Shown here one piece after another: positions 48,501 through 57,300 of a DNA stretch of 64,000 nucleotides. How positions within the stretch are numbered: position 1 is the stretch's first letter; each line of letters starts with the position of its first letter. A model generated the notes under the pieces. The model saw only the letters and a program-made list of their open reading frames with translations, was not told the origin of the DNA and searched no databases. Made by a program: the position numbers and the translations under genes. This stretch comes from Reticulitermes speratus (lineage: Eukaryota; Arthropoda; Insecta; Blattodea; Rhinotermitidae), in contig JAJKFL010000005.1 of the NCBI GenBank assembly GCA_021186555.1, positions 3,015,821-3,079,820 of the forward strand, given 5' to 3'.

Positions 48501-51500
48501 CCTTCACCCCTATGGGATGTTACTCCTCTTGGACTGCTTGACCCTTAAAGATGGAAATGACATGTTGCTCCCAAATGCTGGTAAACAGCTACCAACCTAC
48601 ACCATAAAACATCCCAGAACAGCAAGGCCTCAACTACACTGCAGCAGAAGCCTGAAATCTTGCATAAACATAACCCAACTACAAGATACAGAGTTATCCT
48701 TCCAGTTGACATGATTTTCATGATATTCTGGCTACTGAATGCTATCTACTTGAGCGTCTTAGAAACAGTTCATGAAATCAGGGACACCGCACTTCACCTC
48801 ACTCCTTTATCTATCCAAACCCCCAGTTCCCTAGGTGAACACTTCACTGTGACGAGGAAGCAGTTTACCTAATTTCACCTACCTTATTGTCAAACAGTTT
48901 CAGTCTTTTTAAGGGCCAATACATCATTCCTTATATAAATATTATTTTTATTCTATTGTACTTCTGCACTGTGTTCGAATTATTCACTCTCCCCTCCCAG
49001 TATAACATTGGCTCCACACTCCCCTGCAGTCCTATCAATGATATACAATCCCAGTTCTCACATCGTCGACAACTCAATGCCTATTCCATCACACTGTCTG
49101 GTAGCTTAAATGTACACACACGTATTCCAGCCGGTAGACCAAGGGCCTGCCCGGTGCACATTACTATCACCCCAATAGCCTTGCCACCCTCATCACTGAC
49201 GCCTATGTAATATGCCTATCTACTTGTCGCAGCTGTTCTTCCTGCATGACCCTCAAGATAGGCAACATAATCCTACAAAAAGTTCGGAACCACATACACA
49301 ACAGCACAGCGCAGAATACTTTAACATTCAGCAACACCAGTGAGGTAAAGGTAAATTTCCCCCTATAATATGCCATGAAGGTACAGAGGGGGAGTAGAGG
49401 TATAGCTCTACTCTTTCTTTAACCTCGGCGCTAGATGGGGGTGGGTGGTCAACTCCACACCCCGGCCGCTTTACCCCTGCGAAAGAGACCCAGTACCCAT
49501 TGTATAGGAGGCCGGGTGGGCCCCAGGGCCGGTCTGGACAGGTGCCAAAAATCTTGCCCCCACTGGGATTCGATCCCTGGACCGTCCAGCCCATAGCAAG
49601 TCGCTATACCGACTGAGCTATGCTGGCCCACAACACCAGTGAGATACTCTCAAATCCTGCAGTTCACATCAGTGTATGTACTATCGAATGGAACCTTCAG
49701 GACAAACATTACACAGACTTGACATATGTTACAACGTCCCAGCACACACCACACACGTATGCTATGTACGCAATCTGTCAAAACAGCCTGGCAGGCAATT
49801 CCACAAGACAGTGAAACACCAATTTAATGGCCCTTTATTTAAAGTTTTCCCTCTTCTAACATTCGGTTTCAGTAGACGAATTAAGATACTCCTCAGTCTA
49901 GTGTATGAATTTACTGTTTCCCAAACAGACTTTACATGGCAGTTTCACTGCATACTCAAGCTTCAAACTGCCATAAAAGAGGCTTTTAAGTTTGAACTTT
50001 AGAATGTCTTAATGAACTTTCAAACTTTTAAATCTGGATATTTCTTAAGCAAATACCAGTATATAAAATAACACACTGGTTCATTCAAATGACCGAAGTA
50101 AAAACAATACAAACATGTGCAAAATAACCACCCAACTCCACAGCGCACAGTCTGTCTTGAAAAGCTAACAGTTCCTCAGCTCATGAAGAAACCACCCCCA
50201 CTGCACGGAACCTTAAGTTTTGTTACTGTGTTGACAAAACCCTGCCGCTTGTACCTACCTTGAGTCAGATTAATCCAGATCACAACCTATTTCTTCAATA
50301 TCCATTTCAATATTATCCCCCCTCTAGGCCTAGGTCTTCCAACTGGTCACTTTCCCTCAGATATCCCCCAGCAAAAACCTGTATGCATTTATCTTCTCCC
50401 ACAAAGGTGCAACAAGGTCTGTGTGTGGCATTCTCCTTGATCAGATCTCCCAAATAATACATGCTAAGGAGTGCAAGGCACAAAGCTCCTCATTATGCAG
50501 TTTTTTTTTTTCCAGTTTCCTTTAAATTCCTCCCTCTCAGGCCCAAATATGTTCCTCAGCACCCTATTCTCAAACACCCGCAGCCTCCGTTCTTTCCTTA
50601 ATGTGCAAGACTAAGTTTCACACTGGTGTAAAACAAGCAAGATCATACAGGGTGGTGCAGAGCTGACAGACACAATTCAGAATTCCCTACAGTCCAAGTG
50701 GTGGGGGTTAGGGTGTGTAACATCACGACAAGCGAGAGAGGACTTGATGCCAATTTCGCACCGGTTTAGTCACAATGGGGCGGTGGAGTGTAGCGTACAG
50801 AACTGCAGCTGTTCATTTTTATTACAAAGCAAAGTCTGTCATTCGGACACAGCGTCACTTGAGGGAGCAGTCTAATGTTCCTAGGCATGGTGCGATTACT
50901 TCACGCAACAGGATTTTGCTGTGGATACATAAGTTTGAAGACACTGGCAGTATAAGAGACAGTCGTCATGGTGCTTCAAGAATTGTGCACACTGAAATAT
51001 TCGCAGGGCAAGGGCATCATTTCAGCGTAGCCCATGTCACTCAGCTCTGCAATATTCACACATCCTGGGCATAAGCAGGGGTTTGGGGCAAATCTTGCAA
51101 GATAATCACACTGTAGAATTGATGTGGGCCGCAATCTTTCCCACAAGGTTATTTCGCGTTTTGGAGACATCCGTGGCCAGCACGATTGCCAGACATCACG
51201 GTACCAGATTTCTTTCTGTGCGGATATCTGAAAGAATGAGTATACAGAACTCGGCCCCACACAACACAGGACCTGAAATGCACATTTCAAGATAAAATTG
51301 CTCTCATCAATCAAGACCAAAATTTGTTGCATAGAGTTTTTGTTGATTGTCTAACACAGTGCACTCTACATCAAAGAGGCCGCCTTCATATTATCGACCA
51401 TAAATAATAAAATTGCATTATGTGAACAAGAAACTGGTGTGTTTCATTTCAATGTTGTCCAGCTATTAAACAAATTATCGCATATCAAATTGTGTCTGTT

Positions 51501-53642
51501 GGGTCTGTGCCACCCTGTACTTTCTGTATCAAGACTAGCAAAAGTTGAAATGTTTGCTAGAATGTAAATTAGTGCTCATTCATGTTACACCAAAATAAAC
51601 ACAATGTGCAGTTTAACAAAGATGTTTAAAGAAAATCAGTGTGTGTGTAAATGATTCTGATTTCCTCAAGTCATCATAATTTTTCAGCGAAGATTTCCGG
51701 AACACCCCCTCACATTTGTCATCACTGATCTATGATGATTAAATCCTTCGAACAGCATCATACTTCTCCAACTATTCTGTACAAGGGGAGTGCTAATAAC
51801 GTTCAAATTGCTTGGCTACCTTGTTAACCCAGTATTACCAATCACACTTAACTTTCAAACAGCCATATTAAAAGGAACAGTTTACTAAGACAAAATACAT
51901 TCTTTGGATAAACGCTTGTGCATGACAAAACATGAAATTCACGGAACCATACAAGTCATCAAAGAAAATTTCCAATAAACTGAAAAAACAATCTAAAAAC
52001 TGTATGATGTTAGTTGGTGGCTACGTTGAAACCTGTAAGCGTACAAACTTTCTTAAAAGTTGAAAGACATAAGGTTCTCAGTGGTGTTGCTGAGGATTCA
52101 GGTCTCCTGGGATGAGATATTGTGTTGTTTAGCATTTGGAAAGATCCGGTCACTTTCACGTCAAGGCCAGGCAGTTCAAGACGAATCAAAACTTCCTAAA
52201 ACTTTACTGTGTTTTCATATGTTGTTTAGAGGTTTCCTCCAATCAGATATATGCTGAAGTGATTATAATTTAAAATTGAATCTTACAAATATTCAAGACT
52301 AATACACACTTTTAAGAACTTTTATTAAGGACAATGTTCACTTTCATGAACAAGATTTTGAGATTCAATATAATTCCTTATTACAAATTTCCATGTTGAA
52401 GCATTCTGTAATACAGAGTTATTACAGATGTGCTTCGCTGCACTGTGCTCTAAATGGCATGTGGGCAATATGACAGCATTGGAAATTCAGAGCTAAGTTG
52501 TGTATGAACTAGACAGTAAAAGCAAGTACACATTACTCTAAGCACATCATTACATTTTTATAAAGAATGTTATTTAACAACTTGGTCAATTCCTAAGACT
52601 ACGCAGCATCAGTGATGGATGAACAAATGAGTGTGGAGCATTTGTGGAATGATACTGACAGGGGAAATCCAAAGTACTTAGACAATCTGTCCCACCACAG
52701 AGACTGGGCTGGGATTGAACCTGGGCCTCCACAGCGAAAGACCGGCAAGAGTTTAACATTATAACACTGTTACAAGCACTTTACCTGCCGCATCATGTCT
52801 TCTTCCCTTTGCTTTTCTGTAAGCGCTTCTTGCTGCAGGCGAAATAATTCTTCTTCTTGACGACGCTGCAACATTTGCCGTTCTTGTTCTTCACGTTGCT
52901 TTTCCACCAATGCTGTCTAAATACAAAATCAGAGGTTTTAGTTGTTAATCTCACCATACACAGAGGAAACATGACCACCACTTCATCACAGAAAAAACTT
53001 CTGTGCATAAGAACAGAATACTGAAAATGCAATTTTTTTCCAGCAGTCCAAGGTTTCACAATGTGATATTTAAAAACATAATATATGTATGCAAGATTAA
53101 CACTTTCAACAGGTTTATGCCAATCTGGCAAAGGCTTGTGTACTCCCGGTTCAACATCTGAAAATATGGCATCCTAACTCTGGTGCAAATCGACAGAAAT
53201 CATTCTCTGGACATGCTTTTTACTCTCAATAATAAACAGCTGTGAGTAATCTTGGTTACAGTTTAACTTAACTGGAAACTATGGTATCAAGCATACTGAA
53301 TGGACACAGTAACTACAGTCACATTCCAAGTACTACTTTCAGTATGCGGAAAATGGGAGACACTAAGTGGATCAGAGCATCCTGTCTAACCTGCTGAAGG
53401 CGTAACAGCTCCTCTTGCCTTTGCTGCTCAATCATAAGTTGCTGCTGCTGGATTCTTTGCTGCATCTGCAGATCATATAATTACAATAAGAGAACTTGAA
53501 TGTACAAATAATTTTCGTGGATATGACTCCCTACACCTCAATCATTTTTATGCATAATGGGAGACAATGCACAAGAAAGCAAAGTACATGTTAGAATACA
53601 TATGCCACTTACTTCCTGGTTCTCCTGTCCTTCTTCCATCAT
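33554..53642 (-). CDS. SF3B2: Splicing factor 3b subunit 2 (SF3b145 / SAP145)
   Basis: Nuclear subunit of SF3b in the U2 snRNP; it contacts pre-mRNA near the branch site and binds SF3B4. Exons in order: 53613-53642, 53391-53465, 52785-52916, 48145-48366, 45875-46079, 44621-44894, 41152-41359, 40424-40630, 39887-40089, 39146-39500, 37142-37383, 35704-36025, 33554-33622. The sum is 2544 nt, an open frame of 847 residues (human about 895). Visible in order: a Gln/Glu coiled coil, a Pro-rich segment, a Lys/Arg-rich basic stretch, the DUF382 core (RPDVVEMHDVTARDP, VPRHWCFKRKYLQGKRGIEK), the PSP domain (PPPWLIAMQRYGPPPSYPNL, GYHAGGWGKPPVD), an acidic Glu tract, and the C-terminus KKYKEFKF. The N-terminal SAP domain of vertebrate SF3B2 is not visible. 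The exon before MM continues open from an acceptor at about 53664, so an upstream exon is possible. Confidence 0.96.
33735..33928 (-). mobile_element. LINE ORF2 3'-end fragment cut by a Tigger insertion
   Basis: The minus-strand frame has WTDLAQDRDQWQAVASTVRN followed by LPVPQNVG, the extreme C-terminus of the LINE. The LINE stops exactly where the CAGTGGAACC terminus of the next element begins, so the Tigger element inserted into it. Confidence 0.8.
33930..35370 (+). mobile_element. Tigger/pogo-type transposon remnant in SF3B2 last intron
   Basis: The left terminus CAGTGGAACCTCGTTGCATC after a TA is a standard Tigger end. The right end near 35340 (GAAAAACGATGCATAG) is a degraded complement. 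The frame at 34251-35074 encodes the later part of a DDE transposase: NILLFVDNCAAHPK, with the second catalytic Asp, and LYPANCTSALQPLDLGVIKC with the third. Stops and a frameshift near 34455 and 35074 break it. The DNA-binding N-terminus is missing. Confidence 0.9.
36105..36317 (+). mobile_element. Fold-back element with damaged hammerhead core and 14-bp target duplication
   Basis: AATCACACTCCCTG (36105-36118) and AATCGCACTCCCTG (36304-36317) flank arms that share CTTCTGGGAT, GGCGTCGTGTGGCAATT and TTTACCGACG. The plus-strand core (36182-36228) has stem I ACC/GGT, stem II GGGAC/GTCCC, GAAA, stem III ACGT and a canonical C at the cleavage position. The catalytic strand reads CATGAGGA instead of CTGAGGA, one inserted A. 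Family tail CATTGCGGTGGAAGCCTCAA lies at the right. It is in an SF3B2 intron, antisense to that gene. Confidence 0.78.
36868..37008 (-). repeat. Degenerate fold-back repeat
   Basis: AAGGTCTTCTGGGATGCAAT, with a weak complement TGCACTGTCACATTCC on the right. The core has decayed to TTAAGATGGAG with GAAATGTC. In an SF3B2 intron. Confidence 0.5.
37468..37705 (-). repeat. Fold-back repeat with hammerhead-like core in both arms
   Basis: The plus-strand core at 37620-37664 is GACCCTGAAGATGAAGG, loop, CCTTC, then TAAATG: catalytic strand and stem II intact, G12 changed to T. The opposing arm has a weaker minus-strand copy near 37558-37605. The tail is at the left (37471-37505). In an SF3B2 intron. 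Confidence 0.65.
38460..39070 (+). mobile_element. mariner-type transposon remnant
   Basis: Frames at 38750-38960 resemble the C-terminus of mariner transposases: LWTLKEQLASKRFTIDTDMK followed by ALVPM and CFTVDGNYREVWHVPST. Both ends and the catalytic region are degraded. In an SF3B2 intron on the opposite strand. Confidence 0.65.
40335..40402 (+). repeat. Hammerhead-family tail fragment
   Basis: Only the right arm end and tail remain: ATAACATCACAGAAGACTTG, CTGCAGCAACACTGC and GAGCCTCAAGTCTCACAG. In an SF3B2 intron. Confidence 0.55.
40670..41130 (+). repeat. Tandem repeat, about 31-bp unit, in SF3B2 intron
   Basis: The unit is approximately AGACATATCATCACACTGTA plus CAAAATGTAAAC, repeated about 14 times with substitutions and some fused partial units, filling most of the intron between 40631 and 41151. 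Confidence 0.92.
41360..43400. other. SF3B2 intron without recognised elements
   Basis: I recognise no exon here. CATAAGACGCACTCTC near 41508 and the paired CCAGATTATCAG motifs near 43010 and 43372 look like ends of decayed pogo-type MITEs, but boundaries cannot be set. Confidence 0.35.
43520..43985 (-). mobile_element. LINE 3' fragment, same family as 29200-30325
   Basis: The minus-strand frame at 43530-43862 has VKNEEVLHRVKEERNILHTI, KRRKANWIG, GRQGRRRKQLLDDLKET and FRRGYGPVIRQT, colinear with the C-terminus of the plus-strand copy at 29200-30325. Truncated at its 5' end; in an SF3B2 intron. Confidence 0.88.
44085..44140 (+). repeat. Possible hammerhead-family tail fragment
   Basis: GGCATCATATTCAAGATGGG followed by CAACCACACCACCGTGGAAACCTC resembles the right arm end and tail of the fold-back family. 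No core is visible. Confidence 0.35.
44155..44400 (+). mobile_element. LINE ORF2 3'-end fragment, plus strand
   Basis: The frame from about 44205 reads IKSRRMNWVGMVHMHGTRA followed by EDHLEHLEIHRRIILKW, matching the C-terminal RMRWAGHVARM-type segment of the LINE family seen on the minus strand at 22335. Confidence 0.75.
45538..45821 (-). repeat. tRNA-derived SINE, family D, with target duplication
   Basis: The direct repeat CCTAAGCCAT (45538-45547 and 45812-45821) flanks a 264-bp insert. On the minus strand a canonical box B (GTGGGTTCGAATCCTGCC) is at about 45735. The insert ends in a poly-A tail (plus-strand T run at 45547-45556). This is the best-preserved SINE here and a different family from the others. 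It is in the SF3B2 intron 44895-45874. Confidence 0.93.
46150..46450 (-). repeat. tRNA-derived SINE, family A
   Basis: Minus orientation: head at about 46440 (TATAGTGACTAGGGTGGGG), box-B-like GGTTCAATACCTGGC, body, and a CTTTACCTTTCCC end at about 46155. In the SF3B2 intron 46080-48144. Confidence 0.82.
47020..47218 (+). repeat. Fold-back repeat with family tail
   Basis: The left arm CAAATCTTCTGGGATTTATG pairs imperfectly with the right arm CACAACATCCCAAGACTTG. A minus-strand core remnant (GACCCTGAAGTTGGAGG...GAAACATC) sits in the left arm. The tail CAACACCACTGTCAGAACTT is at 47188-47207. Confidence 0.62.
47828..48115 (-). repeat. tRNA-derived SINE, family A, degraded
   Basis: Same body in minus orientation: CATGCCATCAAGGCATATGG on the left, GGGTGGGCCCCAGAGC in the middle, and a tRNA-like head with TGATTAGGCTGTGGC near 48090. 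In an SF3B2 intron, just downstream of exon 4 in gene order. Confidence 0.7.
48515..48665 (+). repeat. Degenerate hammerhead-type repeat with family tail
   Basis: GACCCTTAAAGATGGAAATG, loop, then TCCCAAATGCTGG is the decayed core. The tail ACACTGCAGCAGAAGCCTGA is at about 48632-48651. Confidence 0.5.
49340..49632 (-). repeat. tRNA-derived SINE, family A, best full-length copy
   Basis: The minus strand begins with a tRNA-like head at about 49630 (GGCCAGCATAGCTCAGTCGG, TATAGCGACTTGC), then box B GGGATCGAATCCCAGTGGG, GGCAAGATTTTTGGC, a GC-rich body and a terminal TTTACCTTTACC near 49345. Box A-like and box B sequences are correctly ordered for a Pol III promoter. In SF3B2 intron 3. Confidence 0.92.
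50130..50647 (-). mobile_element. LINE ORF2 3'-end fragment interrupted by a mariner insertion
   Basis: Landmarks shared with the 22335 copy: GAGTCAGATTAATCCAGATC, TTTCAATATTATCCCCCC, CTAGGCCTAGGTCTTCCAAC and CAGCACCCTATTCTCAAACA. Its 5' side ends at the TA where the next transposon starts. Confidence 0.78.
50646..51519 (+). mobile_element. Internally deleted mariner/IS630-type element with intact ends
   Basis: TA duplications (50646-50647 and 51518-51519) flank inverted termini CAGGGTGGTGCAGAGC and GGTCTGTGCCACCCTG, imperfect over about 33 bp. The plus-strand frame at 50775-51074 encodes an N-terminal domain (AVHFYYKAKSVIRTQRHLRE, ITSRNRILLWIHKFEDTGS). The 3' part resembles the transposase C-terminus (CTFQDKIALINQDQNLLHRV). 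The catalytic centre between them is missing. A non-autonomous deletion derivative in SF3B2 intron 3. Confidence 0.88.
52068..52180 (-). repeat. Truncated fold-back repeat
   Basis: Tail and left arm only: AAGGTTCTCAGTGGTGTTGC then TCAGGTCTCCTGGGATGAG, followed by a decayed core (TTTGGAAAGATCC...TCACGTCAAGG). Confidence 0.5.
52575..52770 (-). repeat. SINE-like repeat, family C
   Basis: Minus-strand copy: box-B-like AGGTTCAATCCCAGCCC at about 52710, GTCTCTGTGGTGGGACAG, CCACAAATGCTCCACACTC, and the 3' end GTTAAATAACATTC at about 52570. It ends about 15 bp from SF3B2 exon 3. Confidence 0.65.
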
Positions 53643-53664
53643 CTTGTATTTGTAAATGTGTCTG

Positions 53665-54301
53665 TAAATAAACAGAACTCGTTATCGATTTCAAATTCGT
53701 TTACTCTTAACTGACGAACTGGTCAGTACAATAACCTCCTATGACTCCTGCCGCTCGTATGTCAGATGAACTGTAAGCTGGATACCCTTCTCACATTAGA
53801 AAACACAGTGTATTTGCATATTAGCAATTTACTGATTCTTGCCTTTTGTTTAATCTTTTAACTGCGTTGCAACCGTCCTAATAATTGATTACCACCTCAC
53901 TGCATATCTTATTCCATCAAACTATATTACTCTTCTAGCTGCAGAAAAAAACGCTTCATGCCATGATCATGGATAACAGGCATGAATAACCTTATCCGTG
54001 CCCTGTATATGCGTCTGGTCGGCATCATACATAATCTGTGACCGTAATTAGGTACCAACATAAGTCATGACTTTGGTAGTACCGACTAGTGGCCGAAGGA
54101 GCGCTTCAATCTTCCTCACAGTCGACAGACTCTGGTCCAGTAGTCTATTCTGTATTGTCGACACGTGTGTGGTCGATACAGAAATAAACGCATGGACCAG
54201 CGCGTTGAAAGAATGGACGTACAAAGTGTGTGGTAATCTTGGCGTAGGGTTGTAGTCGCGTGATATATTTATGTGTACATCGCCAGTGGTATTCTTGAAG
54301 A
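53665..54301. promoter_or_regulatory. Candidate bidirectional promoter, SF3B2 / mRpL11
   Basis: The start codons of SF3B2 (53642, minus) and mRpL11 (54302, plus) are 659 bp apart. No other exon is recognised between them, so both transcripts probably start here. No TATA box is placed convincingly for either gene. Confidence 0.45.
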
Positions 54302-57300
54302 ATGTCGAAAGTTGCCAGCAGACTAAAGAACTTAAAAAAATCCGCGGAAAAGGTTGTCCATAGTAACAAGATACGAGCAATAATTCCAGCGGGTATGGCA
54401 TCAGCAGGACCTCCTCTTGGACCAACTTTGGGACAAGTAAATTTATATACATATCTTCAGTTTTAATGTAGACAATCTGAAGTTTTTGTTGTATAAAAAT
54501 CCTTATTTATGTATCTGGTAATCTACACTGTTGACTTGCCCGGAAACAAGAAAGTGGGAATGCGACTTTTCTCTAAAAAGTGGCTGTGTGAATGAAGAAT
54601 GTACATAAAATAATAAATTGTATGGATAAAACATAAGAAATTGCGGAGGGTATTTAGACCGTGTAACATATAAATAAAACAACAGCTGCTGAAAGTGGTT
54701 TCCAGCATTGATGCACATTTCACACCAATGTCACGAATGACATGATGACCTTAATTCTAAATTTCACCGAGTAAGGCCTGCAAATATGTTGGGTTATTTG
54801 TGTAACTTTTCTGTTTAAAGTTTCACGCACACACAGAACTGGCAGACATTATGGTCATTGTCCTCTGTTAATTCTTCTATCATCAGAAGCCCATAGCAAC
54901 CACATTGAATTTTCTGCAATGTGTGCTGATGTATAGTGCTGTTGCATATATATGAAACCTTTTCTTCTGTGGTCATTATGATAAGGAAGAACTCCAAAAT
55001 TTCATTTACATATCTTTGGAAGTATGTCGTGAAAAATATGGAGCCAGTGGTTCTTCTAGCATATACCGTACACCATACACCAAATTTTGTTGTATAGTGA
55101 GATATGGTGGAACTTCTTGGCTGTAAGAATAGACATCAGTTTTTATGGACAGTTAACAAAGTAACTTTTTTTGGTCTCAATTTTAGTATCCTTTGGATGT
55201 CTTGAAGTATATCTGGTGGCAACAGCACATACTGGTTGATGTTTCTTCATACCTGCAACAGACCAAGTTACATGCCATTTTTTGTATGACATTAACACAT
55301 ATGGTTTGTTGGGTGAAAGTGAATCCAAATATTGTAAATGCATTTTTATAAACACGTATGTCTCAAGATTTCTTCTTTGTAGTATAATTCTTGAGAAGAA
55401 ACATGCTGTTCATCATGCTCACTGTATCTCACAGCAGATACATTGAATGCTGTCAGCTGACTGACCACAAGAACATGCATGCAGTGATTGGTGGAAATGA
55501 ACCACATACTAATTAAGGCAGCTACATAATGGGAGACTGTATTTATATCCACAGCTAAGTCACTGAATCCAAACTACCAACTGGCTAAACAACTTTGAAT
55601 GAATGCAAGTGAACAAGTAGTCACAAAATAGATTTTTTTTGGTGGCCACTAATGACTAGCTGACCACATTTTTTGATCCATGATAACGATTCAGTACTGT
55701 TTCCTGTGACTGAAAATGTGGTTTCACCAATTATTACAAAACTGTTGAAAACACCTATAGTTTTCATTGAACCCTCATGTCAATACTGTGAATGATTATT
55801 GATACGATTTCATCATTAGGCAATAATTTACTACACTTTTTCCTAATATTCAAGACACATTTTATCATTTTACGTTACTTGTACTGTACAGTTTTAATTA
55901 TATATATGTTATGCAGACAAATGTACACAGTATTATGTTATTTAACACAATTTTTATTAAATGCATAACATATATACATTTTATCATCTTGCAGTAATTT
56001 TTGTAGTGGCTTTGTAGTTTAGGGTGATTGCCAGAAGTCTTCTAATATTCAGTCAACTGCTGTCTAAGTTTACTATTTCCTTTTTGTTTGTATCCTGGAG
56101 AAGATTATTAAATATGGCGTCTTAGAGTTGGATTGACAAGATTTTCAGTTTTCCCTCTGAAGGTAAAATATGAACTGAGTGATAATTTCTTTGTATATTA
56201 CACTTCAGGTGTCTGACAAGCTGTTTATGACAGGTTTAATGTAACACGGATGTTGCCTGTTGTTGAAAATTCCACAGTCTTCTGGGATATGATGCTGTGT
56301 CAGGTGGGTGGTTCCAGACATTTCGAAGGATTGTGGTGCTTCCATCTTCAGGGCCAGGCAGTTTAAGAAAAGACATCCACTTGACCCAGAAGATGAAGGC
56401 ACTCTGATCCCCTTAAATGTTGGGAACTACTTACCCCATGACAGCTTGTCCCACGAGACCATGAATTGTCAGCATGGGACTTCCCGCAGGGAAAGTCGCA
56501 CAGTGCTTTGGAAGGCCAACAAATCCGTTGGATGCCTACTACTTTCGGCAGTGTCTAAATTCATGATGAACATTTCACTTCCACAGCTCCAGACATGTTT
56601 TCATAACTCTGTATATTGTTGTTTTATTTGGTGTTCATTTCAGAGAGGAATCAATATTGCTGCATTTTGCAAAGATTTCAATGAAAGAACAAAGAATATG
56701 AAGGAAGGAATCCCTCTGCCATGTAGAATAATAATAAACCCAGATCGCAGTTATGAATTATTAATACACCAACCTTTGTCAACATTCCTCCTTATGCAAG
56801 CAGCAGGGATTGAGAAGGGAGCAATGGACGGCGGTATGCAACTGTCTGATTTCTAGCATAACAACTGAACTTTTTAGTTTCATCTAGTACTGACTCTACA
56901 AATAAAACAGTGGAGGCAAAATAGAATTTCTCTACTTTAAGAAAAATATGGTAATGTTGTTAACAATATTATACAAAGTGCAAGCCAAAAGTTTCTGGGC
57001 AGGGGCAGTATAACAATTTTAGGCTTACCTTAATTACAAATCAGTATTTTTCCATTCAGAGTAGTCCCCTTTGGAGTTTATACACCAGGCCCAGTGCCTG
57101 TCCCACTGCAGAAAGCATCTCTGGAGCACCTGTTTCATGATGCTGCCCAGGACCACCACTGATTCAGCTGTAGTCTCTGTGATACTCTCGAATCTGGGTC
57201 ATAACCATAAGCCCAGCTTTCATCTCGTTACAACCGTAGAAATCATGTTTATATCCTTTTTGGCCTGATCTTGCAGATCCTTGCATACAGAACGCTGGTT

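Noticed and set aside
49340..49632. tRNA gene
   Set aside because: Only box A/B-like segments are conserved. The sequence does not fold into a full cloverleaf and is followed by a shared SINE body, so it is a tRNA-derived SINE.
55899..55980. AT-rich inverted repeat as another hammerhead fold-back
   Set aside because: It has 15-bp arms, but no CTGANGA or GAAAC motif and no family tail.
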